DNA from: Cylindrodendrum hubeiense
Lineage: Eukaryota; Ascomycota; Sordariomycetes; Hypocreales; Nectriaceae
Direction: 5' to 3'
DNA: 64,000 nucleotides
Assembly: GCA_014621425.1 (NCBI GenBank)
Contig: JAANBB010000015.1
Span: 124,001 to 188,000 of the forward strand
Below, piece by piece: positions 1-11,917 of the stretch; the first letter of the stretch is position 1; each line of letters opens with the position of its first letter. A program made the position numbers and the translations under genes. The notes below the pieces were generated by a model. That model saw only the letters and a program-made list of their open reading frames with translations. It searched no databases and was not told the origin of the DNA.

Positions 1-2400
1 CTTGTCCATTACCCTCATAAAGAAGGGAATGTTGGCAGCCTCATCTCGAACGTTTGAAGCATGATAGAGGCAAATGCAAGCTCGGTTCCAAAACTCTGTC
101 GGTAGATAGTGCTTGGCATCCCCCCAAATCTTTCGGCTCACGATTTCCACTGTGAGGGCTTTCAAGATGGAAAGGTGAGGATCAAAGCCGGGATTCGATA
201 TGGCACAAATCTCATCCCACTTAGCCAGTGTCCATTCGCGAACGCTCCGGTGCAAGTAGTCAACATGTCCGTCCTTTGACACCTCAAGTAGCCCCCGAGT
301 TCGGCTGTTGAGTCGCCTAACCAGGGTCTGTATAATATGCGGTCGTAACTTGCCAGTAATTGCGACGACATCTTGCTCCATGGCTTCTTCGTCATCCATA
401 TGGGCTAGATGCAGAGTAACAGCATCTAGCAATGTCGTGGAGCAGTTGTGGATCTGGAAGAGTTGAGAAGAGTCACTTCGGTACTCTGGTTTGACCCTGA
501 GATAAATGCTCGAGTATAGCGCTGACAAGTCTGTCGGTAGGGAATCCAGAAGTGTTTGTAATTCTTTGAGGTTGTCGCCTTCGGTTAGGCCTTCGCAAAG
601 GGCACGGACGACAACTGACACCCAAAGGAAGACTCCCCTCGCCTTTCCAACGATTCCGTCCATGAGCCGATTCGCCTCAACTGGGTTGGCCTGCATTAGT
701 TCATGGTACCCCCTAGTACGGTTGAACTCGCCCTTGACGAACGTATTAACGTCTTTGGTAGTGAAGGTTTCCATTTTCAGGCTTGGATTGGTATTGAAGG
801 CGTCTAAGAAGACGTTCTCAGGTCGACTGCTTACGAGAATCTTGGCGCCGGCTCGTTGATGGAATAGCTTGACGAACTCCGTCAGCTTTTGGTGGTCGCC
901 ATCAAATTCATCCAGCCCATCGATAAACAATGCAAGATTAAACTTATGGCTTGTGAGGAGTGTTAAAGCAGAGAAAGCCTCAAGCAACTCCCTCCAAGTC
1001 CATTGCGGCGCCGACTGCATTGCCCTAGTGCCAAACAGCTTAACGAGCGCCCAGCGTCGGGGACACATTTTTGGGCAGAGGCTAGGCATCTGCTGTAAGC
1101 ATTGTAAAAGGAGTGTTCTGAGGAGCCCGGTCTGTGATTTCTGTAACTGCGAGGCTCCAGCATTCCAAAAGTAAAATGATGCTTGTAACAATGGCAACTT
1201 TGACGACCATTTGAGAAGATGATGCCGAGTTTTTGGGTTCTTTGTCAGGAACTTCATGATGGTTGACTTTCCTGCTCCTGGCTTTCCGGTTATCCAGTAT
1301 ACGTCGTTGACCGAGCCTTCAAGCCAGGGCACGACCCCAACCCAAGGTTCCTTTCCGGCAGAGGATTGTTGCGGCGGCGATGTATATATCCACTCAAAAG
1401 TCTTCTCGTAGGCCTCGGGGATCGCATCCTCACGATGTGTCACCCCTTGGAAGCGAAGGCTATCCATGATGGCGGTAGCATATGAGTGGGATGGGTCATC
1501 GTTGCGTTTGACTTTGGCGCGATGGGTGAGGAAAGCTGAATGGTCATCAATTAATCTTGAAGAGGCATCGTCGGTGCTGGTGGAAAGCGGTATGACAAGG
1601 TCTGTTCTTCTAAATGGCTCATCTGGTAGCCCTTGCGAAGACCAGATTTGATGAATGATCTCGCGACGGTCAGGCTCCACATCGGAAGATTTCGCATTGA
1701 GTACTTGGATGAGAGCCTGATTAAGTGGTCGAGTGTTGGCTTCAAGGCGATTTAGCGACGTAACTATTTCTGTTTGCTGAATTGAGAAGCGGTCCATTTG
1801 CTGGGCACCCCTCGCGGATTGCTCCCTACAATGCCTTGATTAGAACCTGCAACGGTGGAGAATTGAATGCAATCTGAAATCTCACCAGAGAACGGCCAAA
1901 GAAGCCGACATCATGCGCATCCTAAGGTCAGAGAGCCTGTGGCTCCATGAATTGATGTCAAACGTGGCGACAGAACGAATGGCAATAGCAAAGCTATGGA
2001 CCGCTCTGCTGATCTTGGCCGATTTCTTGTCGGAGTCAAACCCGTCGAAACGATGCCCCTTGTCGCCAAACTTGAAGGGTTCTCCAACATCTTTAGACCT
2101 CAAGGCCTGGATGGCCGTCTCCAGCTCCCTCGTAGCCGTCATGCACTCCTCGCAGATGCGGAGCAAGATGGCCTCAGAGCTCCCCTCGGCAGGTACGCCG
2201 CGAGCCAGCAGTGCTGTCTCAGAGTCAACATTTCGGGCGAGCTGTGAGAGGTCGGATGCGACTGTGGAGAGCTGCACCTCCTCTGCAGTTCGTCCGGACG
2301 GTGACAGGTAGAGCTGGCCGACCTCGGAGAAAAGGCGTGTCCCAAAGTCGATAAACTGCACAACGCCTGCGGCCACGGATAAGGCTGTAAGTGGGTCCAT
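1..2400 (-). CDS. NACHT-domain STAND (NLR-like) protein, 3' end outside window
   Basis: Intracellular signalling NTPase of the fungal NLR-like class; such proteins act in heterokaryon incompatibility and non-self recognition (family knowledge). Two exons are visible: 1886-2400 and 1-1825, with a 60-nt GT-AG intron whose phases join to a Trp codon. The first ~170 residues (beginning MDPLTALSVAAG) resemble the fungal N-terminal domain found on STAND proteins (helo-like). Then come a P-loop GKPGAGKST at about residue 352, a Walker B motif LFIDGLDEFDGD near 472, an ILVSSRPEN sensor strand, and a winged-helix-like DYLHRSVREW segment. I checked the frame codon by codon from the P-loop to position 1 and found no stop, so the gene looks intact. 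About 780 codons are visible. The C-terminal sensor region, usually ankyrin, WD40 or TPR repeats, lies beyond the edge. The ATG at 2398-2400 opens the conserved N-terminal motif. Confidence 0.9.
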
Positions 2401-3803
2401 GGTACGGCTGGGGCCTCGTCAAGACCAATGCATTGGGGCTTGAATCCTTCTGCCACTTAGAAGCGACGATGGATGTCGAGTCTAGGCCGTGGGCATTCTC
2501 GCAGAGGTTATCGAAGTTGTCTTGGATCGTTCACGTGGTGATGTCTAGTCCGCCTCGCAGCCTGATCTCCACTTCGTCACGGTGGAATAGCGAATAAGCG
2601 TGGTACATCAGGCTAACTAGCAAGGGTGCCCCTGCGGGTCGTTGTATTGTCCCTCCAGGCCCAGCCTGATTACTCGTTGGAGGCTCAGCCTACTCATGTC
2701 GAAGACTTCACAACAAGGCCAGCGTGCTTACCTAGCCGGCTAATGAGCTCTGCATACTCATTGACGATGGAGCGGCATACCTGACTCAAGGCGATATCGT
2801 CTTGCGTATTCTTAATTGCTCTTATGTATACGCTACCCTATACCCACGCTATGCGCTGCGCGGGTTTTACTGAGAGCAGTCCACCAACCAACACGCACCC
2901 GTTCCCATTGGTCTCAGTGAAACGGGTAAGTGAAAGTAGGGTACAGTGAAGACCAACGGGTTGCTCCGGTAAGTAGCTCATCGGTTGTTGGGCAGAAGAT
3001 ATGTAAGAAGGTGCGTTTGCATATTGGCGTTGAGGGCCAGACAAAAGATCGGTTACTTGGGGTGTAAGTTTAGTTCCCGTTACTTCGCAGGAGCAGAGGG
3101 GAGAAAAAAAGAAGGAAATAAAGAGGGGGTGGCCACTGTTAGTCACGGCTCATGATAAATGATTTTTGAAAATATACTTGCTACGGTTGAAACTTCGCGA
3201 GTGGAAACACTTGTGCTGCATCTCATGATAGTGCTCCTCGTGCTCTCGGCTCAGGCCCCACTATTAGGTGAAGTACTTGAGCACTAACGATTGAGAACGA
3301 CCACGCCGCTGTTTGAGAGAGGGATCGAGATCAACGTTGGTGGCATTGGAGAGCGTCCGAGACCCCAATTATTTCCCAGCAGACTAGATGAATTCATAGC
3401 CGTATTCTATTTTATCTCAATGAGCACATTCTTCTGTCTTGACGCAAGCGTAACCTACACCGCCTGAAGCTGGGTCAAGTGGGGCTGTTCATTTCATCTC
3501 AATACTGTATCAGTAAGCACCATCTCCCAGAGGACCCACGGAACGGCACACAGATGGACCGAAGCGGGACGTCTGTGCTCACCTTACCAGAAGGGGTAGT
3601 ATGTCTCCGGTCTTGACCGTCTAGTACACTTCTGGCTAGTTCGAACACAGCATTGTCAACAACTGAGCACCGAACATCCGCTTTCTTCAACTATTTATAT
3701 GGTTCCCAGACCACCCCAGAAACATCCCAATGCATGCTGTTCAAGGTCCTTAGTGTAACTTTGACACCGAGCACGAGAGATATATAAGAAAACCTACGCT
3801 AAA
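2401..3803. other. Intergenic region, 1.4 kb, no gene seen
   Basis: Divergent spacer between the NACHT gene and the acyltransferase gene. Only short unsupported reading frames occur. A TATATAA at 3781-3787 lies just before the proposed acyltransferase start, close enough that the true first exon could differ. No repeat or transposon end was recognised. Confidence 0.5.
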
Positions 3804-5290
3804 ATGAGGTTTGCGAGTAGGCAGCAACCCAGCCAAATTTCACACTCAATCATTAACCAACAGTAGGCCCCAACGAACAGCGCGTCATCAGCCGAGAGTA
3901 CTATGGTTTCTCCAATGCCATCGTCGTAGGGGCTATCTATGAGTTTTCCGGGTCGCCTATTGACGCCAGGGCGAGCAAATCCTTCTTCGGCGCTGTCAAA
4001 AGATGCATCGACAAGCATCCATCACTGAGCGTCACCATTCAAAACATGCATACTGATGCCGCCTTCTTCGAACGCGTGGAAACAATCAACCTGGAAACTC
4101 ATATTTCAGTCGTGGGAGAGAGTGATACTAGCGCAGTGGCATCTAAAGAGAGGGACGAGATGGGGAAAATAGAGACACTACTCCCCTCGATCCTAGACCG
4201 ACCTTGGCCGACATCAGTTCCACCCTGGAGAATCGTTGTCCTTCCTTTAGCTCCAAGGGAAGGCAGAGAGAACACGCGCTGCTTTATTGCATTTTCATTC
4301 TCACACGCCCTAGGGGATGCCATGATTGCACTCGCCTTCCATCGTACGTTCAGAGATGGGATCTTCGATCAGATTGAAGAGGATTGCTCATCGCTGGCCA
4401 CCCCCGTCGCCGACTTCCCGGCTCCTTTCGACACTGCTCAGAACTTTCCCATATCATGGGGGTTTCTTCTCGGGCCGCTCATTGCCGTTCTCCTGCCCAA
4501 GATCGTCGCAGAGGCCCTGGGATTCCGCGCGACCACCAGCCTTGTCAATTCCGGCACTTGGACTGGCGCCAGGATGTTTTTCGAGCCAGAGTCCTTCCAC
4601 AGTTGCCTGAAACTGATCGAGATTCAAGGTCCAGAAGTTGAGAATGTGCTGCGGGTGGCAAGGAAAAATGGGGCCAAGCTTACTGCGACAGTCCATCAGT
4701 CTATTGTTCGAGCGTTGAGCAGGGCGATTCCGACTAGTGAGGCGGCCAACTTCGTTTCGGGGTCAGCAGTCAACATGAGACGTGCTGTAGGCAAATCGAA
4801 TGACGAGATGGGTTTCTTTACCAACGCCTGTTATGGAATCCATAACCGGCAAGATTGGGCGTCTCCCTTGTCTGATGAAGCCTGGGCGTGTGCGCGGTCT
4901 TTGACCGAGAAGCTGGCCCAATGCGCCGTGACGCTCCAGGATCAGGCGGTGGGCCTACTGAGATACGTACCCAGCATCAAAAAATGGACTGCGGCAAAGA
5001 TGGGGAAACATCGAGATAGTTCCTACGAGCTCAGCAACCTGGGGACCTTTGCCGCTGTACCTCAGGATCCCGCAGGCGACCAGTGCAGCATCACCAAGAT
5101 GGTATTTTCACGACCTGCCAATACGACTTCTGCACCTATAACATTCAGCTCTGTCAGTGTAAAGGGTGGCAGCTTGGTTATTTCCGTTGCGTGGCAACCC
5201 GGGGCCTTTGGAATTCCCGTAGAGTCGGAATCGGTATTTATTGATGGGATATGTACTTTTGTGAAGGAAGACTTGGAGAATCTCAAATAA
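3804..5290 (+). CDS. Alcohol acetyltransferase-like (AATase) acyltransferase
   Basis: Probable acyl-CoA-dependent O- or N-acyltransferase of the condensation-domain-like fold (AATase family). The long second exon, 3864-5290, reads from GPNEQRVISREYYGF, the typical N-terminal signature of this family, to the stop. It contains the HxxxD catalytic motif as SHALGDAM. A stop in frame just upstream means the start lies in an earlier exon. The best fit I found is a 13-nt exon 3804-3816 (M-R-F-A) and a 47-nt intron 3817-3863, giving 479 aa, normal for the family. An alternative first exon near 3732 is possible. A conventional call at the ATG at 4046 would lose about 60 conserved residues. It converges with the regulator gene 183 bp away and is probably part of the same metabolic cluster. 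The substrate is unknown. Confidence 0.8.
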
Positions 5291-5473
5291 ATAGCGAAGG
5301 ATGGGTCGTGCCAAACCATACGCTGTAATTAATAATTAATATGATTGAATTACCTGGCCCTTGGGTGGTATGAGAAACACACAATCCTAAGTCCCAGATA
5401 ATCTCTGTTTATGTTACAAGTGTTTGATGGTTTTTAATATAATGGGATGGATCGAAATCTCCTCTTAGTCAAT

Positions 5474-7856
5474 TTAGTTCTCCTGCGTAAAATAAGAACT
5501 AATCGAGTCCCCTAACACGCCAGAAAGCATGTCTTGCAACTCCGGAATATGTAAATCAGGAAACGAAGTACTGTGGTTATGTATGAGGAGCTGTCCTTGA
5601 CACGTTTCATTCGGGACAGGAGTGGTACTTACGATTCGCCGTTCTGTGTGAAGTCTAGAAATACCAGATCAGGCTGCTGGGAATTCGTTGGGTCGATTCT
5701 ATTCTCACTGTTCAGGATACCATACTCTTCCAGCTGAGCTGTCACCTCTGGCAGTGCATGCTTCGTCCAGAAAATTTGCTCCATTCCTTGTAGCGTGTGC
5801 AAGCAAGCTTCAATATTGAGCTTGTGCATAGGAAGATCCGAATCTGCCATAGCAAGAAGGAAAACCTGCATGTCTTCTAGAATGCAGCCGCAGTCAAAAA
5901 CGACCAGGCTCGTCAATAGCCCGCGTTCTCTTAAAAAGCTAATAATGTCTAAGGACTTCTGTGCTGCCTCAACGCACATGTTTCCGAACTCATTGAACCA
6001 CCTTTCCTTTGTAGTTTCTCCGAGTTCCTGTGCATGTAGGACTTTATAGAGCAGGAAGGGACGCGTTGCAAAAATAATTGAACTCCAGTAGCGCAGGTGA
6101 AGAACGGCTACGGAGCGTTCGTGAAAGCTTGCAACTTTGTCATAATATCGAAGATGGGAATGCATTTCTGAGTAGAATTTCTGGAGGCCATGGATAGCAG
6201 TTGAAACTGATGAAACCGATAATCGAGGGGCGTTTGATGCCGGCTTCTGGTACATCAACTTGCTAAGACCGCGCCGTAGATGCACCAATCGGCAGGAAGT
6301 TTCTAGATAGTTGAGCGGCATGTTTGAGCCGGGACCAAGGGTCTATTAGCACATTAGAATGCTGATTTTGGAGAACTTGTGGAGAATCCACGTACGTGTT
6401 CGGACGGAAGTCTTGGAACGGTATGAATAATTCCCTCATCGATTGCTGGAGGATTTCCATAGCAGAGAGCAGTATCAAGGTCTAGAATATACAAGCTGCA
6501 GAACAGTCGCACATTCACTTGTTCTTGAAGGTCATGGCCAGATTCAAGAGTGTCCCGAGCGTGCAGGCCTAGTGTGAATGCGATCCTCGCGGCAGAACCG
6601 ATGTATATGTAAGCTGTGTTTCCAAACATAGAACATGATAATGATAATCCCTAATAATGTTAGATTTTGCCAGTGTCTTGACTTTGAAATGAGGGGCAGT
6701 TGGAAATTGAGCTCACGAGAAGACATAAGGCACGTAGACTGTCGATATCCGCATCGTCGTATAAAGTAGGCACAAGAGCCTTTGCCAACGTAAGATACGT
6801 AACCGAGGGCCGCATAGAGGTGCTTGACCATTCACCTTGCGCCTCGCTTTCGCAGGTTAACGCCAATATTGAGTACAAACTACACAACGTAGCAGGAGTT
6901 GCAGCTGTGGCGTCTCCATTGTATATGCGGTCGAGCATGGCATGTAGCTGCTCAGCCGAGAAAAACCAGTAGACCGAATGAACGTCACGAAAGAAACGAT
7001 CAATGCAACGATTGCAGAGATCCCTATATGGAAGATTAATTTGGCGAGGGGTATATTTTACCCCGAGCGAGGATTCTGGGGTCGGGGGTGGAACAATTTC
7101 CGTCGCAGTGAGCGGTGCGAGGATCTGGCTCTTTGGTGCATCGGGCAGCCGGGGACGCTTCAGAAATCGAACTGCTGAGTGAAACAGATACGATGAACTT
7201 TCGCCAACATATCCTTGAAATTTAATCAGTGAGCGGCCAATTTTCATGGGGTTGTTGGCATAACTCACTTTGAACACCTCTAGAGTCAACCCTCAGACGG
7301 CCTACGCCGCTGTATACTCCACCGATTTCCTCGGCAATAATAGCGCTGCCGGGCAATGAAGACTGTTCTGCCGGTGGGTCGGGAGTGAGAACAGCACAGG
7401 CTGGAGATACATCAACAACATCACTAATTGTGGGGGTTGGCGGATTCTCTGGGGTGTTGCTCAAGCCAGAAGCGTACGCCTTTAGAGTCTGAAGGTTAAG
7501 CTCGGTATTCGGCATGAAATGCTCGATAATTTGCGACATGCATCGGAATTCCTCCTCGGATACTCTGTAATACGGACGTTGTCTCCTCCGAGATGGGTCC
7601 AGGTGACATGGAGCGTCGATGCTGGCACAGAATTGGCACGGTCCAGGGACTGCGATAAACGTCTTCAGCTACGCCTCAGGGTAAGTGGGTATGAGACATA
7701 CTCGGATCCACACACTTGCATATTGTTAACAAACTATGTACCGCTGTTGAGAAGGGTGACTGCTCTCACCTTGGTTTTCCTGTTTTTACATCTATCACAA
7801 CTCATTGCTGCGCGCCGCTTTCCACGGCGCTCATTTGTCTCGTGGGGTGTTGACAT
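5474..7856 (-). CDS. Zn2Cys6 transcription factor with fungal-specific TF domain
   Basis: Nuclear DNA-binding regulator, probably pathway-specific for the neighbouring enzymes. The model has seven exons: 7770-7856, 7702-7714, 7269-7649, 6717-7213, 6396-6650, 5633-6342 and 5474-5570. They total 2040 nt (679 aa) and all phases close. The binuclear zinc cluster is near residues 20-47: CDRCKNRKTKC, then CQFC and a last Cys in DAPCHLD, followed by a basic RRRQRPYY linker. The third cysteine is encoded by a 13-nt microexon. The middle homology region is typical, with ALCLLGLSLS then AYIYIGSAARIAFTLGLHAR. The start ATG at 7854-7856 is preceded by CACC. It shares a 370-bp divergent promoter with the aldehyde dehydrogenase gene. 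The last intron and exon are the least certain part; without them the protein ends at 5629. Confidence 0.87.
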
Positions 7857-8226
7857 GGTGAGCTGGGGTGTCGGCACCTAGCAAAGAAGCCGTGAATCTC
7901 GGCGATGCACCATCGGATGTTATGTCCAATGAAGCCGAATAACCCCAGACAGAAGAGATGGAGCTTGGACTATTCATGGGCTTCGGAATGGACCCCCTCG
8001 CTCTTTAGATCCCGAACTCAACTGCCGCGGCTACGTCTCTCCGCTTCGCTTTTGCGGGGGTGGCGCACTTGTATAACCTCTTCCCCGCGTTACGGGAAGG
8101 ATTGTGTTCCCCATCCCTGCGCGTCCGCGTATTACCAAGCCTATACAAAGCATCGCTTCGTGGTCTCGTGTACGCCCAGATTCCACCTATTCAACCCTTG
8201 TCCAAAATCCGATCTAGTGCTGCAAC
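7857..8226. promoter_or_regulatory. Bidirectional promoter: regulator / aldehyde dehydrogenase
   Basis: A 370-bp gap between divergent starts. It contains two matches to the CreA consensus SYGGRG in opposite orientation: GCGGGG at 8054-8059 and CCCCGC at 8083-8088. Paired sites are the arrangement usually needed for carbon catabolite repression (established for CreA). Functional use here is inference. Confidence 0.5.
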
Positions 8227-9855
8227 ATGGGTGATTCTATCATGACGCCTCCTACTCCTAAGCTGGAGCAGCCACGCATGCTCATAGCCGGCCAGGTATA
8301 ATGAATTGTTTCTAGCATCATGACTGTAGACTTTGTGAAATTGCACAGTTGGCTGATTGTTTATTTTTGTGCTAGCTGGTTGAGGCCTCGGATAAAGCTA
8401 CGTTCCCACTGTTTAATCCGGCCACTGGGGCGAAGCTAGTCGATGGTAAGTCATGTTGTCGAATTACAATAATAATCCTCATGCTAACTCATAATTTCCT
8501 TGTAAATAGTCCCAGAAGCCACCGAAGACGATGTCGACACCACGGTAGCAGCAGCAAAGGCTGCGTTCCCTGCATGGTCGGCACTCGAGCCGGCCAAACG
8601 CGGTGCATGCCTCAAGAAACTAGCGGCTCTAATTCGAGAACATAATAATGAATTGGCCATGCTCGAAGCCACCTCCGCAGGCCGTCCGATATCCGGGTAC
8701 ATCGATGGCATCGCGGCTGCCTCGCATTTTGAACACTACGCAGAGGCTTGGCCCTCCATTCAAGGGCAGGCGAGTCTGAATACACCTGGCTATGTCACCA
8801 TGACTCTTCGACAGCCATACGGGGTCGCCGCAGCTATCATTCCATGGAATGTTCCTCTGTTGTTCTTCGCCGGAAAGGCAGCCCCTGCTTTGATCACTGG
8901 TAACACCGTCGTGGTAAAGTCCAGCGAAAAGGCACCACTTGCTGCAGCAAAGGTTGGCGAGTTGATCATCAAGGCCGGTTTCCCCCCAGGTGTCTTCAGC
9001 GTCATCTCGGGCCACGGTTTGCCCTCGGGCGCTGCACTTGCGAAACATATGGATGTACGTGTATTGACCTTCACCGGGTCTGGACGCACCGGCCGATCTA
9101 TTCAGGAAGTGGCAGCCCGAACAAATCTGAAAAAGGTCATTCTCGAACTGGGCGGCAAGTCGCCTGCCATTGTTTTTGAAGATGCAGATATCGAAAAAGC
9201 TGCTGAAGAGACTATGCATAGCATCCAGTGGAATAGCGGTCAAGTCTGCATGGCCAACTCCCGGATCTACGTGCAAGAAAGCATCGCCACTGCATTTATT
9301 GAAGCCTTTAAACGAAAGTTTGCATCAGCTAGATCTGGTGATCCAACAATCGGAGAGACTAATCATGGCCCACAGGCGGACCAGACTCAATACCAATTTG
9401 TCTTATCATACATTGAGGAAGGCAAAAAGTCAGGGTCACTCGCTCTGGGAGGCGAGGGAAACCTCCAAAGTACAGGTGGGTATTTTATTCAACCAACCAT
9501 CTTCGTGGAGACTCCAGAGAATGCGCGCATCATGAAGGAAGAAGTATTTGGACCCGTCGTCAATATCAATGTCATCAAGACGGAAGAAGAGGCTATCCAG
9601 AAAGCCAACGATACGGAATTCGGACTTTACGCTGCTGTCTATACTAAGAACATTGATCGAGCATTGAGAGTCGCCAAAGCGCTCAATTCTGGCTACGTGG
9701 GGGTGAATTGTACCAGCCCCCAGACTGCAAAGGATTTGCCCTTTGGGGGTTATAACATGTCCGGACAGGGAAGGGAAGGGTGGCTGCACAGCATGGATAA
9801 CTTTCTTGAAACGAAAAGTGTCATGATGAAAGTAGAAGCGCAGTCAAAACTCTAG
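8227..9855 (+). CDS. NAD(P)-dependent aldehyde dehydrogenase
   Basis: Oxidises an aldehyde to the carboxylic acid; cytosolic by lack of a targeting signal. Exons are 8227-8295, 8376-8445 and 8510-9855 (1485 nt, 494 aa, the usual length). The second intron has a textbook GCTAAC branch site. Catalytic residues are in place: Glu259 in LELGGKSP and the nucleophile Cys293 in WNSGQVCMA. The cofactor region shows VVKSSEKAPL and FTGSGRTGR, and the C-terminal EVFGPVVNI and PFGGYNMSGQGREG blocks are intact. It diverges from the Zn2Cys6 regulator and converges with the FAD monooxygenase. With a salicylate-hydroxylase-like neighbour, an aromatic aldehyde is a reasonable substrate guess, but nothing in the sequence fixes it. 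Confidence 0.95.
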
Positions 9856-10068
9856 TGGGAGATGTCTTACCTGAATATCACACATTTGCTCTCGTTACAC
9901 TACCACACGCATGATGAGTTCTTCCCTTCGATTCTACCACAGTGAGCTTTGACGTGAGTGAAACAAAATACATGATTATTGTTATTTCCTCCCTTCATTT
10001 CCTTCTAATTTAAAAAAATGCAGATAAAGGTAAAATATCTTTCAAGTACTGAAGATTAAATGGTATGT

Positions 10069-11568
10069 CTAAGGAACTGCTGCTGCACGGCTGGTCTCGG
10101 CCGAGAGCAAAGAAGTTTCGGACCCATTCCCAACCGGCTCAGCATATGATTTGAAGATACCTTCAAACATATCTTCGGTATTCTTCTCACAATCAAACTG
10201 ATGGATCCAATCTTCTCTTGGAAATCCAATGCTCTTGGGGTTTTCTTTCACCTCAGACCAGTTTGTCTTATGCCATAAATCTCGCGTAGATTCTCCAGTC
10301 TTTTGAACCGCTCTTACACGATCGTATCTATAATTTATTCGATTAGAAAGCTGATATCAAATTAAGTTAAATTGAGGGCAGAGATCCCTTACCGGACTTC
10401 TTGATGTGTCTTGAGGGCCGCTGGAACCTGGCCTTTCCCGGCACGCTTCAAGCAGATCGCGATGGATACTCCATCCTCCATGGCCTGAGTCGCACCCTGG
10501 GCGCTGGTTGGTAGAAATGGGTGAGCAGAATCCCCGAGCAAAGAAATTCTGCCCTTGCTGCTAATCCAGGTTGGTAAGGGATCGCGATAGACTAGCTTCC
10601 AGTCGACCAACGCTGGAGTTTTCTCGACAATTGCTTTGCAGACGGGGTCCCAGTCTTTGAGCACTTCAAGTACTTCCTCAATTTTTCCAGGGAACGACCA
10701 CGATTCGTCAATGTCATGGTCGTCTTTATGGGTCAGAACCCAGCAGCAGTCTTTGCCTCCTTTGATGGTGGAGAATAAGAAGTGCACATCTGGGCCAATC
10801 CAGCCGTTGAACGTGTCGCCATTCTCGCAAAATTCTTTAGTCTGGGGGTCGGCAATCATATCTTTGTTGGAGAACCTATACGATCACTTGTTAGAAAATA
10901 TGCAATGAGGGCGAATAGTTTTAGTTCTTACCATGCTCGCCAAACGGCGTAACCGCTACTCTTGGGCTTGTCCACGTACCCCAAGACAAGTTCCCTCGCC
11001 TTTGAACGAACACCGTCCGCAGCAATGACGACATCGCCCACGATCTGCATGCATTTTGTTAGTAGGGAAGCCCGTCACTGAGCAAAGTATTGCTAACCTT
11101 TTGGCCGTCTTTGAGCACTATCCCTGCGCTGTCCTCATCCTCGAAATATTCCAGAACGCGTTGACCCAGATGAATTGGGATACCCAAGTCGTCTCGCGCG
11201 TAGTTGAAAATCACTTCATGGAGCTCGCCTCTGTGCCCATTCAGGACCGGCGCGTCGGCGCTTGGAGGCTCTCTCTTCTGATGGTAAACCACCTCTCCTG
11301 TATCCCACTTGTGAATTCGAAAGCCGTAATTTTGGATGTCTATGCACATGGGACGCAATCTAGCGACGACATCGCCATTTCCCCAACGATGGAAAATTCG
11401 GCCTGCGTTTGAACCAAACGAGATGATGTCTCCAAGAACCTTCAGCTCCGGAAAGGATTCGTAAATCTCTACATTGTGCCCTTGTCGATGGCATTCGATG
11501 GCTGCTGTCAAACCGCCGAACCCAGCGCCGACGACGATGACTTTAATTCCCGAGTTGGATGTGTACAT
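10069..11568 (-). CDS. FAD-dependent monooxygenase, salicylate hydroxylase-like
   Basis: Group A flavin monooxygenase that hydroxylates an aromatic or similar small substrate using NAD(P)H and O2 (family knowledge). Exons are 11098-11568, 10932-11044, 10393-10875 and 10069-10327 (1326 nt, 441 aa); all three introns are 52-65 nt and phases close. The N-terminal dinucleotide-binding motif VVGAGFGGLTAA is followed by an acidic strand end (EIYESF). The conserved DG motif is IAADGVRSKA, and the second FAD motif is LLGDSAHPFLPTSAQGATQAMEDG in the C-terminal half. No signal peptide or membrane segment is seen. It is divergent from the short-chain dehydrogenase gene, with 349 bp between the starts, and tail-to-tail with the aldehyde dehydrogenase. 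It could act in aromatic catabolism or in a tailoring step of a small-molecule pathway. Confidence 0.92.
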
Positions 11569-11917
11569 AATGGCGTGAATCTTTTTTTCTCCGAGTGTTG
11601 TCTAACAATGCGCACATTGGTAGAATACCACCAGGATAAATGAAGAGTTATGATGCGCAGCATCTGTCCTTGGAAATTATTCGGAATTTCTTATCCCTCG
11701 GATCTTAGCGAGCATGGCGGCAGTGGTTGATCTTCCCCTCAGAAGCCCCCACCCGTCGGATGCATGGTCCCGACGACCAAAAACGTGGGTGGGGGAGATA
11801 GCTTCAGTATCGCCCAAGGCGGATAATAAGGATAGCGCAAGTTTGTTAGAATTACTAGTTTCATTAGGTATTATTTCGCTACGTCTTCCTTCAGCATCGA
11901 GTAAGACACCCATCAAT
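11569..11917. promoter_or_regulatory. Divergent promoter: monooxygenase / short-chain dehydrogenase
   Basis: A 349-bp spacer between two divergent starts of likely cluster partners. Open stretches in it look non-coding. No specific operator could be assigned by eye. Confidence 0.4.
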
